Of a stretch of DNA of 64,000 nucleotides, positions 49,803-60,242 are shown piece after piece; positions within the stretch are counted from its first letter, which is position 1, and the number at the start of each line of letters is the position of its first letter. Location of the stretch: assembly GCF_018141525.1 (NCBI RefSeq), contig NZ_CP064655.1:2698501-2762500 (forward strand), written 5' to 3'. The translations under genes and the position numbers were made by a program. This DNA is from Miltoncostaea marina. Lineage in GTDB: Bacteria; Actinomycetota; Thermoleophilia; Miltoncostaeales; Miltoncostaeaceae. The notes under the pieces are model-generated. The model was given only the letters and a program-made list of their open reading frames with translations, did not search any database and had not been told where the DNA came from.

Positions 49803-51065
49803 CTATTTCAGGAACCCTTCGTACGAGCGCATCATGAGCTGGGCCTCCATCTGGCGCATGGTGTCGAGGGCCACGCCGACGACGATCAGGATGGACGTGC
49901 CGCCGAGCACCCCGAAGAAGGCGTTCGAGTCGGGCAGGTAGCGGAACACGATGTTGGGCAGCTCGGCGATGATCGCCAGGTAGATGGCCCCGGGCAGCGT
50001 GAGCCGCGTCAGCACGCGGTCGAGATAGACGGCCGTCGGGCGGCCGGGGCGCACGCCCGGGATGAAGCCGCCGTACTTCTTCAGGTTGTCGGCCTGCTCC
50101 ACCGGGTTGAACTGGACCGCGGTGTAGAAGTACGTGAACAGGACGATGAGCAGCGCCTCGAAGATGATGTAGTACCACGAGCCCGGCGCCAGGAGGTCCG
50201 ACACGTCCTGGAAGAACGAGCCACGGCCGCCGAGCTCGGCGAGGGTCGGCGGCAGGATCACCACCGACGAGGCGAAGATGACCGGGATCACGCCGGCCAT
50301 GTTCACGCGCAGCGGCATGTAGGTCGTGCCGCCCGAGGTCATGCGGCGCCCGACGACGCGCTTGGCGTACTGGATCGGGATGCGGCGCTGGCCCTCGTTG
50401 ATGAAGACCACGCCGACCACCACGGCCAGCGCGATGGCGCCGATCAGCACCTGCGAGACCGGGGCGAGCGACAGCCAGCCGTCGATCGCGTCGGGCACCG
50501 AGGCCACGATGCTGGCGAAGATCAGCAGCGAGATGCCGTTGCCGACGCCGCGCTGGGTGATGAGCTCGCCGAGCCACATCAGCAGCACGGTGCCCGCCGT
50601 CACCGAGATCACGATCAGGTAGAGCTTGCCGAGCGTGAAGTCCGGCAGCGCGTCCTGCGAGCGGAAGTAGAGGACGTAGGCCAGCGACTGCAGGAGGGCC
50701 AGCACCACGGTGAAGTACCGGGTGTACTGGGTGATCTTCTGCTGGCCTGACTCGCCCTCCTTCTGCAGCTGCTCGAGCCGCGGGATGACCACGGTCATGA
50801 GCTGCAGGATGATGCTCGCCGTGATGTACGGCATGATCCCGAGCGCGAAGACCGCGAAGCGGGTCAGCGCGCCGCCGGCGAACAGGTTGAGGAAGTCGAG
50901 CAGGCGGCTGCCCCGCTCGTCGATCGCGGCCTGGAGGGCCTCCAGGTCGATGCCCGGCACGGGCACGAACGACCCGAACCGGTAGACGAGCAGGATGAAC
51001 GCCGTGAAGGCGAGCTTCTTGCGGAGCTCCGGCGAGCGGAGCGAGGTGAGGATCGTCTTCAGCAT
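49803..51065 (-). CDS. secY: Protein translocase subunit SecY
   Basis: 420 residues with ten predicted membrane helices. RFGSFVPVPGIDLEALQAAI is the plug region; GIMPYITASIILQLMTVVIP, the RYFTVVLAL helix and ITQRGVGNGISLLIFASIVA are family hallmarks. It forms the SecYEG channel in the inner membrane. ATG at 51065 follows rplO by 9 bp. Confidence 0.98.
   Translation of the reverse strand: MLKTILTSLRSPELRKKLAFTAFILLVYRFGSFVPVPGIDLEALQAAIDERGSRLLDFLNLFAGGALTRFAVFALGIMPYITASIILQLMTVVIPRLEQLQKEGESGQQKITQYTRYFTVVLALLQSLAYVLYFRSQDALPDFTLGKLYLIVISVTAGTVLLMWLGELITQRGVGNGISLLIFASIVASVPDAIDGWLSLAPVSQVLIGAIALAVVVGVVFINEGQRRIPIQYAKRVVGRRMTSGGTTYMPLRVNMAGVIPVIFASSVVILPPTLAELGGRGSFFQDVSDLLAPGSWYYIIFEALLIVLFTYFYTAVQFNPVEQADNLKKYGGFIPGVRPGRPTAVYLDRVLTRLTLPGAIYLAIIAELPNIVFRYLPDSNAFFGVLGGTSILIVVGVALDTMRQMEAQLMMRSYEGFLK
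49815..49819 (-). promoter_or_regulatory. Shine-Dalgarno-like AAGGG before an in-frame ATA of adk
   Basis: On the minus strand AAGGG lies in the last codons of secY, 8 nt before ATA (49806-49804), which overlaps the secY stop as ATAG. Initiation here would restore the full first strand of adenylate kinase. Confidence 0.4.
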
Positions 51066-51074
51066 GCGGAGCCG

Positions 51075-51611
51075 CTAGGCCCGCTCGACGGCCTCGCCGA
51101 TGATCTCGACGGTCCCCCCGGCGGCCTCGATCTTCGTCCGCGCAGCGGCCGACGCCGCGTGCACCCGCACGGTCAGCGGGCGGTCGATCTCGCCCTCGGC
51201 GAGGATCTTGACCGGCCAGCCGCGCGACAGGTTGTTCTTCACCAGCCCCTTGGCCGCGAGGGCTTCGGGGTCGACGACCGCGCCCGCCTCGAACACGTCC
51301 AGCCGGCCGACGTTGACCGCCAGCGCGTGGGTCCGGAACGGGCCCATCGGCATCGACATCTTGCGGTTGGAGCCGCGGAGCTTGCCCTGCTGCATGTAGA
51401 CCGGGATCTGGCCGCCCTGGTACCCCGGCCGCACGCCGCCGCCGGCGCGGGCGCCGAGGCCCTTCTGGCCGCGGCCGGCCGTCTTGCCGGTGCCCGAGCC
51501 GATGCCCCGGCCCACGCGCTTGCGGGCGCGCTTGGCGCCCGGGCGGGGGCTCAGGCGGTCGAGGCGGACGTCCTCGGCCGGGGTCTCCGGGATCTCGGGC
51601 TGGTCAGCCAT
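51075..51611 (-). CDS. rplO: 50S ribosomal protein uL15
   Basis: 178 residues from ATG at 51611. A roughly 18-residue acidic N-terminal extension ([20 protein letters not shown]) precedes the usual RPGAKRARKRVGRGIGSGTG and KTAGRGQKGLGARAGGGVRP. The C-terminus has the globular domain ending VEIIGEAVERA. It overlaps rpmD by 8 nt. Confidence 0.97.
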   Translation of the reverse strand: MADQPEIPETPAEDVRLDRLSPRPGAKRARKRVGRGIGSGTGKTAGRGQKGLGARAGGGVRPGYQGGQIPVYMQQGKLRGSNRKMSMPMGPFRTHALAVNVGRLDVFEAGAVVDPEALAAKGLVKNNLSRGWPVKILAEGEIDRPLTVRVHAASAAARTKIEAAGGTVEIIGEAVERA

Positions 51612-51789
51612 CGTTCCTCTCCACACGCACGAGACGGGACACCATCCGCAGCATTCCCTGGAGCACGGGTGAGTCCTGGTGCTCCGCGGTCGTGCCGATG
51701 CCGCGCAGGCCCAGGGCCCGCAGCGTGCCGCGGTGGCGCTTCTGGGTGCCGATGCCGGACCGCACCTGCGTGATGGTCAGCTTGCTCAC
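51604..51789 (-). CDS. rpmD: 50S ribosomal protein uL30
   Basis: 61 residues from GTG at 51789: [20 protein letters not shown], then [13 protein letters not shown]. It is the short bacterial form. It overlaps the stop of rpsE by 4 nt and the start of rplO by 8 nt. Confidence 0.97.
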   Translation of the reverse strand: MSKLTITQVRSGIGTQKRHRGTLRALGLRGIGTTAEHQDSPVLQGMLRMVSRLVRVERNDG

Positions 51790-52391
51790 TCGGTCACCGC
51801 CGCGCCCGCCGGGACGGCCTCGGCCTGGCCGGCGGCGGAGCCCTCGGTGGCCGGGGCGCCCGAGCCGCGCTCGATGCCGAGCACCTCGGCGACGCTCCGG
51901 TCCCGCAGCGCCGCGACCTCCTCCGGGCGGCGCAGGGCCTTGAGGCCGGCCACGGTGGCGGCCACGAGGTTGACCGGGTTCGACGTGCCGAGCGACTTCG
52001 TGAGGATGTCGCGGATGCCGGCGAGCTCGAGCACCGCGCGCGCGCCCGCGCCCGCGATCACGCCCGTGCCCTCGGAGGCCGGCTTCATGAACACCTTGCC
52101 GGCGCCGGCCCGCCCGAGCACCTGGTGGGTGATCGTGGTGCGGTACTTCGGCACACGGAACAGGTTCTTCTTGGCGTCCTCGACGGCCTTCTGGATCGCG
52201 ACGGGGACCTCCTTGGCCTTCCCGTGCCCGACGCCCACGGTGTCCACCTCGTTGCCCACCACGACGAGCGCGGAGAACGAGAAGCGGCGGCCGCCCTTGA
52301 CGACCTTCGCCACGCGGTTCACCTGGACGACGCGCTCGTTGAGCTCGAGCCCGTCGGGATTGATCTTCGGTCCTCGGCGTACCTCAGCCAC
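51786..52391 (-). CDS. rpsE: 30S ribosomal protein uS5
   Basis: 201 residues from GTG at 52391. Double-stranded-RNA-binding N domain: [40 protein letters not shown] follows. The C-terminal domain has [20 protein letters not shown]. The last about 30 residues are an Ala/Glu-rich extension. It has a role in decoding fidelity. Confidence 0.97.
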   Translation of the reverse strand: MAEVRRGPKINPDGLELNERVVQVNRVAKVVKGGRRFSFSALVVVGNEVDTVGVGHGKAKEVPVAIQKAVEDAKKNLFRVPKYRTTITHQVLGRAGAGKVFMKPASEGTGVIAGAGARAVLELAGIRDILTKSLGTSNPVNLVAATVAGLKALRRPEEVAALRDRSVAEVLGIERGSGAPATEGSAAGQAEAVPAGAAVTE

Positions 52392-52409
52392 GCGCGGTCA
52401 CCCTCTCGG

Positions 52410-52760
52410 TCAGAACTCGAGCCCGCCCTCGCGGGCCCCATCGGCGAGCGACTTGACGCGCCCGTGGTACTTGTAGCCGCCCCGGTCGAAGACGACGCGC
52501 TCGACGCCCGCCTGCTTCGCCCGCTCGGCCAGCAGCTTGCCGACCTCGGCGGCCGCCTCGCCCTTGGCCAGGCCGCGGAGCGGGGCCTCGTGCGAGCCGG
52601 CGGCGGCCAGGGTGTGGCCCCGGTCGTCGTCGATGATCTGGGCGTAGATGCGCTTGTTCGACCGCGCGACCGCCAGGCGCGGGCGCTCGGCCGTGCCGGC
52701 GACCCTGCCCCGGATCCTGCGGTGGCGGCGCTGGCGCGCCTCGAGTGTGGTGGTGCTCAT
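52410..52760 (-). CDS. rplR: 50S ribosomal protein uL18
   Basis: 116 residues from ATG at 52760, overlapping the rplF stop (ATGA). [20 protein letters not shown] and [20 protein letters not shown] are the 5S-rRNA-binding motifs. It is followed after 18 bp by rpsE. Confidence 0.97.
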   Translation of the reverse strand: MSTTTLEARQRRHRRIRGRVAGTAERPRLAVARSNKRIYAQIIDDDRGHTLAAAGSHEAPLRGLAKGEAAAEVGKLLAERAKQAGVERVVFDRGGYKYHGRVKSLADGAREGGLEF

Positions 52761-53290
52761 GCCCTCTTACCGACCTTGCGCCGAACTTCCTCACCCGCGT
52801 AGCGGACGCCCTTGCCCTTGTAGGGCTCGGGCGGACGCACCGCGCGGATCTGAGCGGTGATCTGCCCCACCGCCTGCTTGTCGATCCCGCGCACCACCAC
52901 CTGGGTGGGCGCCGGGACCTCGAACGAGATCCCCTCGGGCGGCTCGATGGTAACAGGGTGCGAGTACCCGACCGCCATCTCCAGGGACGTCCCGCGCATC
53001 TGCGCGCGGTAGCCGACGCCGACCACCTCGAGGCGGCGCTCGAAGCCGGCGCTGACGCCCTCGATCATGTTGGCGACCAGGCTCCGCGACAGGCCGTGCA
53101 GCGCCCGGTGCGGCCCGCGGTCCGTCGGCCGGGTGACGACCAGCTGGCCGTCCTCCTGGCTGATGCGGATGGGCTCGACCACGGTGTGGCGCAGCTCGCC
53201 CTTCGGGCCCTTGACCACCACGTTCTGGCCGGCGATGTCGACCGTCACCCCGTCGGGGATCGGGATCGGCGCGCGTCCGATGCGGCTCAT
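52757..53290 (-). CDS. rplF: 50S ribosomal protein uL6
   Basis: 177 residues: [20 protein letters not shown], then [13 protein letters not shown], and the C-terminal signature [20 protein letters not shown]. It sits near the factor-binding site of the 50S. It follows rpsH by 13 bp and overlaps rplR by 4 nt. Confidence 0.97.
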   Translation of the reverse strand: MSRIGRAPIPIPDGVTVDIAGQNVVVKGPKGELRHTVVEPIRISQEDGQLVVTRPTDRGPHRALHGLSRSLVANMIEGVSAGFERRLEVVGVGYRAQMRGTSLEMAVGYSHPVTIEPPEGISFEVPAPTQVVVRGIDKQAVGQITAQIRAVRPPEPYKGKGVRYAGEEVRRKVGKRA

Positions 53291-53303
53291 TCGGTCTCCC
53301 CCC

Positions 53304-53699
53304 TCACCAGACCGAGCAGAGCACCTCGCCGCCGATGCCACGGCGGCGGGCCTCGTGCCCGGTGATGACGCCCTGCGAGGTCGAGAGGACCGCCACGCCC
53401 ATGCCGCCCAGGATGCGCGGGATGGTGGTGCGGTCCGCGTAGACGCGGCGGCCGGGCTTGGACACGCGCTCGAGGCCGCTGATGACGCGGCGCCGGTCGC
53501 GGCTGTACTTGAGGCGCACCACGAGGTCGGTGCCGACGCGGCCCTCGCGGAGCTCGTAGTCCTGGATGTAGCCCTGCTCCTTGAGCACCCGTGCGATCTC
53601 GGCCTTGAGCGTGCTGCCGGGCATCTCGACGACGTCGTGGAGGGCGGTGTTGGCGTTGCGGATGCGCGTGAGCATGTCCGCGATGGGGTCCGTCATCAT
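53304..53699 (-). CDS. rpsH: 30S ribosomal protein uS8
   Basis: 131 residues from ATG at 53699 (or the next codon, also ATG). [20 protein letters not shown] and the C-terminal [20 protein letters not shown] are family signatures. It binds the central domain of 16S rRNA. It follows rpsN by 7 bp. Confidence 0.97.
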   Translation of the reverse strand: MMTDPIADMLTRIRNANTALHDVVEMPGSTLKAEIARVLKEQGYIQDYELREGRVGTDLVVRLKYSRDRRRVISGLERVSKPGRRVYADRTTIPRILGGMGVAVLSTSQGVITGHEARRRGIGGEVLCSVW

Positions 53700-53706
53700 C
53701 GGCGCG

Positions 53707-53892
53707 TCACCAGCTGCTCTTGGTCATTCCGGGGATCACGCCGGCGTGCGCGTGACCGCGCAGGCAGATGCGGCACAGGCCGAACTTGCGGAACACCGCC
53801 CGCGGGCGGCCGCAGTTGTGGCAGCGCGTGTACTGCTGGGTCTTGTACTTCGGCGTCCGGGACGCCTTCACCCTCAGGCTGGTCTTCGCCAC
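53707..53892 (-). CDS. rpsN: 30S ribosomal protein uS14, zinc-binding type Z
   Basis: 61 residues: [20 protein letters not shown], then the zinc ribbon [20 protein letters not shown]. The four cysteines mark the short type Z form found in the spc operon of Gram-positive lineages. Starts 9 bp after the rplE stop. Confidence 0.97.
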   Translation of the reverse strand: MAKTSLRVKASRTPKYKTQQYTRCHNCGRPRAVFRKFGLCRICLRGHAHAGVIPGMTKSSW

Positions 53893-53901
53893 GTCTCTCC
53901 T

Positions 53902-54582
53902 CTACCGACGGCCGCGGCCGCGGCCGAACTTCTTCTGCTTGCGCCGGCGGCGGGCAGCCCGCTCCTCGGCCGAGTAGCCCTCCGCGCGGAACGGCATGCC
54001 GAGGTGCCGCAGCAGCGCGCGGGCCTCCTCGTCGGTGCCGGCCGTCGTGGTGATGGTCACGTTGAGGCCGCGGACGGCGTCGACGTTGTCGTAGTCGATC
54101 TCGGGGAAGATGGTCTGCTCGCGCAGCCCGAGGTTGTAGTTGCCGCGGCCGTCGAACATGTCCGGGTTGACGCCCCGGAAGTCGCGGATGCGGGGGAGAG
54201 CGACCGACTGGAGCCGGTCGAGGAACTCCCACATGCGGGCGCCGCGCAGCGTGACCTTGCAGCCGATCGCCATGCCCTCGCGCAGCTTGAACTGGGCGAT
54301 CGACTTGCGGGCCCGGGTGAGGGCCGGCTTCTGGCCGGCGATCACGCCCATCTGGGCCATCGCCTCGTCGAGCGCCTTGGAGTTCTGCTTGGCCTCGCCC
54401 ACGCCCATGCTCAGGGTGATCTTCACGAGCCGCGGGTGCTGCATCGGCGACGCGTAGCCGAACTCCTCCTGGAGCTTCGGCCGGATCTCCTGCTCGTACA
54501 TGGTCTTGAGCCGCGCGGGCGGCGCGGCGGGCGCTGCGGTGGCCACCGGGCCCTCCTCGGTCTGGGCGGTGTCGTCGGCCAT
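53902..54582 (-). CDS. rplE: 50S ribosomal protein uL5 with N- and C-terminal extensions
   Basis: 226 residues, about 45 longer than E. coli L5. The first about 23 residues ([20 protein letters not shown]) are an Ala/Pro/Glu extension and the last about 25 ([20 protein letters not shown] and on) a basic tail. The core has [20 protein letters not shown] and [20 protein letters not shown]. It binds 5S rRNA. ATG shares a base with the rplX stop (TGATG). Confidence 0.97.
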   Translation of the reverse strand: MADDTAQTEEGPVATAAPAAPPARLKTMYEQEIRPKLQEEFGYASPMQHPRLVKITLSMGVGEAKQNSKALDEAMAQMGVIAGQKPALTRARKSIAQFKLREGMAIGCKVTLRGARMWEFLDRLQSVALPRIRDFRGVNPDMFDGRGNYNLGLREQTIFPEIDYDNVDAVRGLNVTITTTAGTDEEARALLRHLGMPFRAEGYSAEERAARRRRKQKKFGRGRGRR

Positions 54583-54896
54583 CAGTCGAACCTCTCGCCG
54601 GAGCGCGCCGACACGCGGACGCGCCGGCCGTCGATCTCCTGGATGCGCACGCGCGTCGGCCGGTTGTCCTTCGGGTCGATCAGCGACACGTTGGACAGGT
54701 GAACCGGCGCCGGGCGCTCGATCACGCCGCCGGGCTCGTTGGGCGGCCGCGGCTTGGTGTGGCGCTTCATGATGTTGACGCCCTCGACGACCACGCGCCC
54801 CTCCCGGGGCCGGACCTCGAGCACCACGCCCGACTTGCCCTTGTCCTTGCCGGACAGCAGGACCACGCGGTCGCCCTTGCGGATGCGGGCCGGCAC
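54582..54896 (-). CDS. rplX: 50S ribosomal protein uL24
   Basis: 104 residues from GTG at 54896, joined to the rplN stop as TAGTG. The KOW motif [20 protein letters not shown] is followed by [20 protein letters not shown]. It starts large-subunit assembly. Confidence 0.97.
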   Translation of the reverse strand: MPARIRKGDRVVLLSGKDKGKSGVVLEVRPREGRVVVEGVNIMKRHTKPRPPNEPGGVIERPAPVHLSNVSLIDPKDNRPTRVRIQEIDGRRVRVSARSGERFD

Positions 54897-55264
54897 TACA
54901 GGACCTCCGGGGCCAGGCTGATGATCTTCATGAAGTTCTTCTCGCGCAGCTCGCGTGCCACGGGGCCGAAGATACGGGTCCCGCGCGGGTTCTGGGCGTT
55001 GTCGATGATGACCGCCGCGTTCTCGTCGAAGGCGATGAACGTGCCGTCGTCGCGGCCGTGCTCCTTCTTGGTCCGCACGATGACCGCGCGGACGACGTCG
55101 CCCTTCTTGATGGCGCCGTTGGGGACCGCCGCCTTGACGGTGCCCACGATCACGTCGCCCACGGACGCGGTGCGCCGGCGGGAGCCGCCCATGATGCGGA
55201 TGCAGAGGATCTCGCGCGCGCCGGTGTTGTCGGCCACGCGGAGCCGTGTCTCGACCTGGATCAC
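54896..55264 (-). CDS. rplN: 50S ribosomal protein uL14
   Basis: 122 residues from GTG at 55264, joined to the rpsQ stop as [25 protein letters not shown] and [20 protein letters not shown] are universal. It contacts 16S rRNA at bridge B8. Confidence 0.98.
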   Translation of the reverse strand: MIQVETRLRVADNTGAREILCIRIMGGSRRRTASVGDVIVGTVKAAVPNGAIKKGDVVRAVIVRTKKEHGRDDGTFIAFDENAAVIIDNAQNPRGTRIFGPVARELREKNFMKIISLAPEVL

Positions 55265-55545
55265 TACCGCGCCTTCTCGATGATCTCGACCAGCCGCCAG
55301 CGCTTCTGGCGGGACAGCGGACGGGTCTCCACGACGCGCACGAGGTCGCCCTCGCCCGCCTCGTTGCGCTCGTCGTGCGCGTGGAGCTTCGTCGACGTGC
55401 GGACCGTCTTGCCGTACACGGGGTGGGGCCGCGACGTCTCGAGCAGCACGGTGATGGTCTTGTCGCGGGACGCCGACACGACATAGCCCGTACGGCTCTT
55501 GCGCGACGCCACCGACTCCTGCGGGGTGCGGACGGCGGCGCTCAT
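55264..55545 (-). CDS. rpsQ: 30S ribosomal protein uS17
   Basis: 93 residues. A short N-terminal extension ([20 protein letters not shown]) precedes the OB fold [20 protein letters not shown] and [23 protein letters not shown] overlaps the rpmC stop (ATGA). Confidence 0.97.
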   Translation of the reverse strand: MSAAVRTPQESVASRKSRTGYVVSASRDKTITVLLETSRPHPVYGKTVRTSTKLHAHDERNEAGEGDLVRVVETRPLSRQKRWRLVEIIEKAR

Positions 55546-55736
55546 GCCTGCAGCTCCCTCTCTCGGGCGATGGTCAGGAGGCGCGCGATCTCGCGGCGCC
55601 GGGCCGACAGCTCCGAGGTCCGCTCCAGCGCGCCGGAGGCGTGCTGGAAGCGCAGGTTGAAGTGCGCCTCGCGGGCCTCGGCGAGCCGCTGGGCGAGCTC
55701 GTCGTCGGAAAGGTCTCGGATCTCGTTCGGCTTCAC
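55542..55736 (-). CDS. rpmC: 50S ribosomal protein uL29
   Basis: 64 residues from GTG at 55736: [20 protein letters not shown] and [17 protein letters not shown], two long antiparallel helices. It lies by the exit tunnel, where trigger factor and SRP dock. Three bases separate it from rplP. Confidence 0.97.
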   Translation of the reverse strand: MKPNEIRDLSDDELAQRLAEAREAHFNLRFQHASGALERTSELSARRREIARLLTIARERELQA

Positions 55737-55739
55737 GTC

Positions 55740-56153
55740 CTACCCGTCCTCGCGCGTCACGAACTTGCAGCGGACCGGCAGCTTGTTGGCGGCGAGGCGC
55801 ATCGCGTCGCGGGCGAGCGGCTCGGGCACGCCGGCCAGCTCGAACATGATGCGACCCGGCTTCACCACCGCGACCCACCCCTCGGGCGAGCCCTTGCCGG
55901 AGCCCATGCGGGTCTCGGCCGGCTTCTTGGTGAAGGACTTCTGGGGGAAGATGTTGATCCACACCTTGCCGCCGCGCTTGATGCGACGGGTCATGGCGAT
56001 ACGGGCGGCCTCGATCTGGCGGTTGGTGATCGACCCCGGCTCGAGGGCCTTCAGGCCGTACTCGCCGAAGTGGATCGTGTGGTTGCCCTTCGAGAAGCCG
56101 TTGCGGCGACCGCGGTGCTCCTTGCGGTGCTTGGTGCGCTTCGGCATCAGCAT
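55740..56153 (-). CDS. rplP: 50S ribosomal protein uL16
   Basis: 137 residues from ATG at 56153 ([17 protein letters not shown]), chosen because it matches the universal MLxPKRTKxRK start and overlaps the rpsC stop (TGATG). Later, [20 protein letters not shown] and [20 protein letters not shown] are signatures. It helps shape the A-site tRNA corridor. Confidence 0.97.
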   Translation of the reverse strand: MLMPKRTKHRKEHRGRRNGFSKGNHTIHFGEYGLKALEPGSITNRQIEAARIAMTRRIKRGGKVWINIFPQKSFTKKPAETRMGSGKGSPEGWVAVVKPGRIMFELAGVPEPLARDAMRLAANKLPVRCKFVTREDG

Positions 56154-56920
56154 CAGCTGTCACCCCCCCGGGAACCCTGGCCCGCGCGGTCGCCCCCGCG
56201 GTCGCGGCCCCCGCCGGGACGGCGGTCGCGGCGCGGACGGCGCGGCGGCGGGGCCGCCTCCATGTCGGTGCGGCCGCGGCTGTCGGTGACGCCCTCGGGC
56301 AGCACCTCGCCCTTGTTGATCCACACCTTCACGCCGATCCGGCCGAAGGTGGTCTTGGCCTCGTGGAAGCCGTAGTCGATGTCCGCGCGCAGCGTGTGCA
56401 GGGGGACGCGCCCGTCGGAGTAGTGCTCCGAGCGGGACATCTCGGTGCCGCCCAGGCGGCCGCCGCACTGGATCTTCACGCCCTGGGCGCCGGAGCGCAT
56501 GGCGGATGTCAGCGCGCGCTTCATCGCCCGCCGGAAGCTGACCCGGTTCTCGAGCTGCTCGGCGATCGACTGCGCCACGAGCTTCGCGTCGAGCTCGGGG
56601 CGCTTGATCTCGTTGATGTTCACCTGGATCTGCTTGCCGGTGAGCCGGTTGAGCTCGCGGCGCAGCGCGTCGACCTCGGACCCGCTCTTGCCGATCACGA
56701 TGCCCGGGCGGGCGGTGAAGATGTCGACGGTGAGCTTGGTCTGGTCCTTCTTCAGGTGGATCGACGACAGGCCGGCGTGGCTCAGCTTGCCGAGGATGTG
56801 GTTGCGCACCACGCGGTCCTCGTCGAGGTACTTCGCGTAGTCGCGCGTCGAGAACCAGTTGCTGCGCCAGCCGCTGAGCACGCCCAGCCGGAAGCCGGTC
56901 GGATTGATCTTCTGACCCAT
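56153..56920 (-). CDS. rpsC: 30S ribosomal protein uS3 with basic C-terminal tail
   Basis: 255 residues. [20 protein letters not shown] starts the N domain; the KH domain has [20 protein letters not shown]. After the core (ending near [13 protein letters not shown]) comes a roughly 40-residue Arg/Gly/Asp/Pro tail ([20 protein letters not shown]) not present in E. coli. It lines the mRNA entry site, where such a tail could contact mRNA (inference). Confidence 0.97.
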   Translation of the reverse strand: MGQKINPTGFRLGVLSGWRSNWFSTRDYAKYLDEDRVVRNHILGKLSHAGLSSIHLKKDQTKLTVDIFTARPGIVIGKSGSEVDALRRELNRLTGKQIQVNINEIKRPELDAKLVAQSIAEQLENRVSFRRAMKRALTSAMRSGAQGVKIQCGGRLGGTEMSRSEHYSDGRVPLHTLRADIDYGFHEAKTTFGRIGVKVWINKGEVLPEGVTDSRGRTDMEAAPPPRRPRRDRRPGGGRDRGGDRAGQGSRGGDS

Positions 56921-56924
56921 GTCT

Positions 56925-57287
56925 CTAGCGTCCCGTCTCGGCCAGGCCGATGGTGATGTGGCAGGTGCGCTTCATGATCGGCGTCGCCCGGCCCTGGGCC
57001 CGCGGCCGGTAGCGCTTGATCGTGGGGCCCTCGTCCACGGTGACGCGCGCCAGCACGAGGTCGCGCGGGTCGAGGCCGTGGTTGTGGTCCGCGTTCGCGA
57101 TCGCCGACTGCAGCACCTTGCGCACCGGCACGGCGGCCGCGCGGGTGCTGTAGGCGAGGATCGCCTGCGCCTCCGCGACCGACTTGCCGCGCACGAGGTC
57201 GGCCACCAGCCGGCCCTTGCGGGCCGACGTGCGGACGTACTTCGCGGTGGCCTCCACCACGGGCGGGGTCTGGGTGTCGGTGCTCAT
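56925..57287 (-). CDS. rplV: 50S ribosomal protein uL22
   Basis: 120 residues. [20 protein letters not shown] begins the core, and [20 protein letters not shown] is the tunnel hairpin with the usual sequence. ATG overlaps the rpsS stop (ATGA). A macrolide-resistance-type insertion is not seen. Confidence 0.97.
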   Translation of the reverse strand: MSTDTQTPPVVEATAKYVRTSARKGRLVADLVRGKSVAEAQAILAYSTRAAAVPVRKVLQSAIANADHNHGLDPRDLVLARVTVDEGPTIKRYRPRAQGRATPIMKRTCHITIGLAETGR

Positions 57288-57568
57288 CGGCGCATCGTGG
57301 AGGTCCGGTCGGAGCCGGCGTGGCCCCGATAGGTGCGGGTGGGGGCGAACTCGCCCAGCTTGTGGCCGACCATGCTCTCGCTCACGAACACGGGCACGTG
57401 CTTGCGCCCGTCGTGCACGGCGATCGTGTGGCCGACCATCTCGGGGAAGATCGTCGAGGCGCGCGACCAGGTGCGCACGATGCGCTTCTCGTTCGCGGCG
57501 TTCATGTCCTCGATGCGCTTCATCAGCCGCTCGTCGACGAACGGCCCCTTCTTGGTGCTGCGACCCAT
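57284..57568 (-). CDS. rpsS: 30S ribosomal protein uS19
   Basis: 94 residues: [20 protein letters not shown], then [20 protein letters not shown]-like core (here [20 protein letters not shown]) and [20 protein letters not shown]. Located in the 30S head. Starts 3 bp after rplB. Confidence 0.98.
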   Translation of the reverse strand: MGRSTKKGPFVDERLMKRIEDMNAANEKRIVRTWSRASTIFPEMVGHTIAVHDGRKHVPVFVSESMVGHKLGEFAPTRTYRGHAGSDRTSTMRR

Positions 57569-57571
57569 TCG

Positions 57572-58420
57572 CTAACGCCCCTCGGTGTGCTTGCCGCGCT
57601 TGCGGCCGCGGACGATGTACTTCGAGCTGGGCTTGCCCTTGACCCGGGTGCGGTAGCCGTTGGTCGGCTTGCCCCACGGGGTGACCGGGTGGCGCCCGGA
57701 GTTGCTCTTGCCCTCCCCGCCGCCGTGCGGGTGGTCGACCGGGTTCATGGCGGAGCCGCGCACCTTGGGGCGCTTGCCCTTCCAGCGGCTGCGGCCGGCC
57801 TTGCCGACGCTGATGTTCTCGTGCGTGGCGTTGCCGATCTGGCCCACGGTCGCTCGGCAGTCGGCGTGCACCATGCGCATCTCGCTCGAGGGCAGGCGGA
57901 GGGTGGCGTAGTCGCCCTCCTTCGCCATGAGCTGCGCCCCGACGCCGGCCGAGCGGCAGAGCTGCCCGCCGCGCCCGATCTGGAGCTCGATGTTGTGCAC
58001 GACCGTGCCGGTCGGGATGTCGCGCAGGGCGAGCGAGTTGCCCGGCTTGATGTCGGCCTTCGGGCCGCTCATCACCGTGTCGCCCACGCGCAGCCGCTGC
58101 GGCGCGAGGATGTAGGCCTTCTCGCCGTCGGCGTAGTGCAGCAGGGCGATGCGGGCCGACCGGTTGGGGTCGTACTCGATGGCGGCGACCTTGGCCGGCA
58201 CGTCGTCCTTGCGGCGCTTGAAGTCGATGATCCGGTAGCGGCGCTTGTGGCCGCCCCCGATGTGGCGGCTGGTCACGCGGCCGTTGTTGTTGCGCCCGCC
58301 GGACTTGTGGATCTTCCCGAGCAGCGACTTCTCGGGGGTCGTCTTCGTGACCTCCTCGAAGTCGGAGCCGGTGACGAACCGCCGGCCCGGCGACGTCGGC
58401 TTGTACTTGCGGATCCCCAT
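57572..58420 (-). CDS. rplB: 50S ribosomal protein uL2
   Basis: 282 residues. [20 protein letters not shown] starts it, and [20 protein letters not shown] holds the catalytic-centre His-containing motif. ATG shares a base with the rplW stop (TGATG). It is needed for subunit joining and peptidyl transfer. Confidence 0.98.
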   Translation of the reverse strand: MGIRKYKPTSPGRRFVTGSDFEEVTKTTPEKSLLGKIHKSGGRNNNGRVTSRHIGGGHKRRYRIIDFKRRKDDVPAKVAAIEYDPNRSARIALLHYADGEKAYILAPQRLRVGDTVMSGPKADIKPGNSLALRDIPTGTVVHNIELQIGRGGQLCRSAGVGAQLMAKEGDYATLRLPSSEMRMVHADCRATVGQIGNATHENISVGKAGRSRWKGKRPKVRGSAMNPVDHPHGGGEGKSNSGRHPVTPWGKPTNGYRTRVKGKPSSKYIVRGRKRGKHTEGR

Positions 58421-58722
58421 CAGGCGCCCTCGAACAGTTCGATCGTGTCGCCGGGCCGGAGCTCGACGATGGCCTTCTTCCAGCCCGGGCGGCGACCGCG
58501 GCTGACGCCGCGCCGCTTGGGCTTGCTGCGCACGGACACGGTCCGCACGTCGGTCACCGTGACGTCGAAGAGGTCCTCGATCGCCTGGCGGATCTCCGTC
58601 TTGTGGGCGCTGTCCAGCACGCGGAACGTGTACTGGTTGTGCGCCTGCACGAGCTGGAAGCTCTTCTCCGAGATGACCGGGCGCACGATGACGCGCCGGA
58701 TGTCCTGCCGCAGGCTGCTCAC
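58420..58722 (-). CDS. rplW: 50S ribosomal protein uL23
   Basis: 100 residues from GTG at 58722. [20 protein letters not shown] and [20 protein letters not shown] are the core. It is the trigger-factor docking protein at the tunnel exit. Overlaps the rplD stop by 4 nt (GTGA). Confidence 0.97.
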   Translation of the reverse strand: MSSLRQDIRRVIVRPVISEKSFQLVQAHNQYTFRVLDSAHKTEIRQAIEDLFDVTVTDVRTVSVRSKPKRRGVSRGRRPGWKKAIVELRPGDTIELFEGA

Positions 58723-59624
58723 GAGCGCTCCTCCTCGGCCTCGGGGGCCTCCTCGGCGGGCGCGTCGCCCGGCACCTGGTCGGCCTCGGCGAGCGGCGCC
58801 CGGTCGGCGGCCGGCTCCTCGGCGGTCGCCTCGGCCGCCGGCTCCTCGGCGACGGGCTCCTCGGCGGCCTTCTTGCGCGAGCGCTTCGGCTTCGGCGCCT
58901 CCTCGGCGGGCGCGGCCACCTGGTTGGCGGGCGCGGCCGGCGCGGTGCGCTGCGGGGCCGGCTTCGGCGTCGGCTTGGGCGACACCTCGGCCACCTCGAG
59001 CGGCGCGCCCGCGAGGCGCTCCCACACGGCCCGCTCCACGAGCAGGGCCCGCGCGGCGACCACGTCGACCGTCTCGAGCTCGGCGCCGGACAACACGTAG
59101 ACGCCCTCGAGGTTGCGGAAGGCGCGCGCCTCGACCGACTGGACGTCGTCCAGCACCACGAGCAGCGGCCGCACCTGGAGCCCGTCGGGCGCCTGGCGCA
59201 GGTACTCGGCCGCGCGCTTGGTGGAGGGCGCGTCCCAGCCGGTCGCGTCCATCACCGCGGCCGAGCCGCGGTCGGCGTGGGCGCGCAGGGCGGCGCGGAA
59301 CGCCTGCTGACGCACCTTGCGGTTGACCTTGCCGCCGTAGGAGCGCGGGGTCGGCCCGAAGACGGTGCCGCCGCCGGTCCACTGCGGGGCGCGGGTCGAG
59401 CCCTGGCGGGCGCGGCCGGTGCCCTTCTGGCGCCACGGCTTCTTGCCGCCGCCGCGGACCTGCCCGCGGGTCAGCGTCGAGTGGGTGCCGGCGCGCCGGG
59501 CGGCGAGCTCGGCGACCACCGTCTCGTGGATGAGGTGCTGCTTGATGGCCTGCTCGGCGATGGCCGGCGCGAGCGGCGCCGAGCCGGCGGGCAGGCCTGC
59601 GGGGTCCAGTACCGGAAGGGTCAC
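58719..59624 (-). CDS. rplD: 50S ribosomal protein uL4 with long Ala/Glu/Pro C-terminal extension
   Basis: 301 residues from GTG at 59624; E. coli L4 has 201. The core carries the tunnel loop [20 protein letters not shown] and ends near [12 protein letters not shown] (about residue 208). The remaining about 90 residues are low-complexity: [17 protein letters not shown], a basic [12 protein letters not shown] patch and then an acidic Ala/Glu/Pro run to the end. It could be a surface tail on the ribosome that binds a partner. The stop and start are both coupled to neighbours, so the extension is encoded without obvious frameshift. Confidence 0.97.
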   Translation of the reverse strand: MTLPVLDPAGLPAGSAPLAPAIAEQAIKQHLIHETVVAELAARRAGTHSTLTRGQVRGGGKKPWRQKGTGRARQGSTRAPQWTGGGTVFGPTPRSYGGKVNRKVRQQAFRAALRAHADRGSAAVMDATGWDAPSTKRAAEYLRQAPDGLQVRPLLVVLDDVQSVEARAFRNLEGVYVLSGAELETVDVVAARALLVERAVWERLAGAPLEVAEVSPKPTPKPAPQRTAPAAPANQVAAPAEEAPKPKRSRKKAAEEPVAEEPAAEATAEEPAADRAPLAEADQVPGDAPAEEAPEAEEERS

Positions 59625-60238
59625 TCGGGCCTCACGATCACGATGCCGTTGACGCCGCCCGGGACCGCCCCGCGCACGAGCAGCAGGTTGCGCTCGACGT
59701 CGCGGTCGACCACCTGCAGGCCGCGCTGGGTGACCGTGCGCGCGCCCATGTGGCCGCTCATGCGCAGGCCCTTGAAGACGCGCGCCGGGTAGGCGGCGGC
59801 GCCGATCGACCCGGGCTGGCGGATGTTGTGGGAGCCGTGGCTCTTCGGCCCGCGCTTGAAGTTGTGGCGCTTGATGGTGCCGGCGTAGCCCTTGCCCTTC
59901 GAGGTGCCGGTCACGCGGACCACCTGGCCCGGCTCGAAGCCCTCGACGGTGACGACGTCGCCCAGCGCGACCTCGCCCACCTCCTCGAGGCTGAACTCGT
60001 GCAGGTGGCGCACGGGCGGCGCGCCGGCCTTCTTGAGGTGGCCGAGCTCGCCGCCGGCGAGCCGCTTGGGCTTGATGGCGCCGAAGCCGAGCTGCACGGC
60101 GGCGTAGCCGTCGGCCTCCTCGGTCTTCACCTGGGTCACGTGGCAGGGGCCGGCCTCGATCACGGTGAGCGGCACGCGGGCGCCGTCCTCGCCGAAGATC
60201 TGGGTCATGCCGACCTTGCGTCCGATGATCGCGGCCAT
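59621..60238 (-). CDS. rplC: 50S ribosomal protein uL3
   Basis: 205 residues: [40 protein letters not shown] and [20 protein letters not shown], the signature loop reaching the peptidyl-transferase centre. Starts 4 bp after rpsJ and overlaps rplD by 4 nt. Confidence 0.98.
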   Translation of the reverse strand: MAAIIGRKVGMTQIFGEDGARVPLTVIEAGPCHVTQVKTEEADGYAAVQLGFGAIKPKRLAGGELGHLKKAGAPPVRHLHEFSLEEVGEVALGDVVTVEGFEPGQVVRVTGTSKGKGYAGTIKRHNFKRGPKSHGSHNIRQPGSIGAAAYPARVFKGLRMSGHMGARTVTQRGLQVVDRDVERNLLLVRGAVPGGVNGIVIVRPE

Positions 60239-60242
60239 CGCG

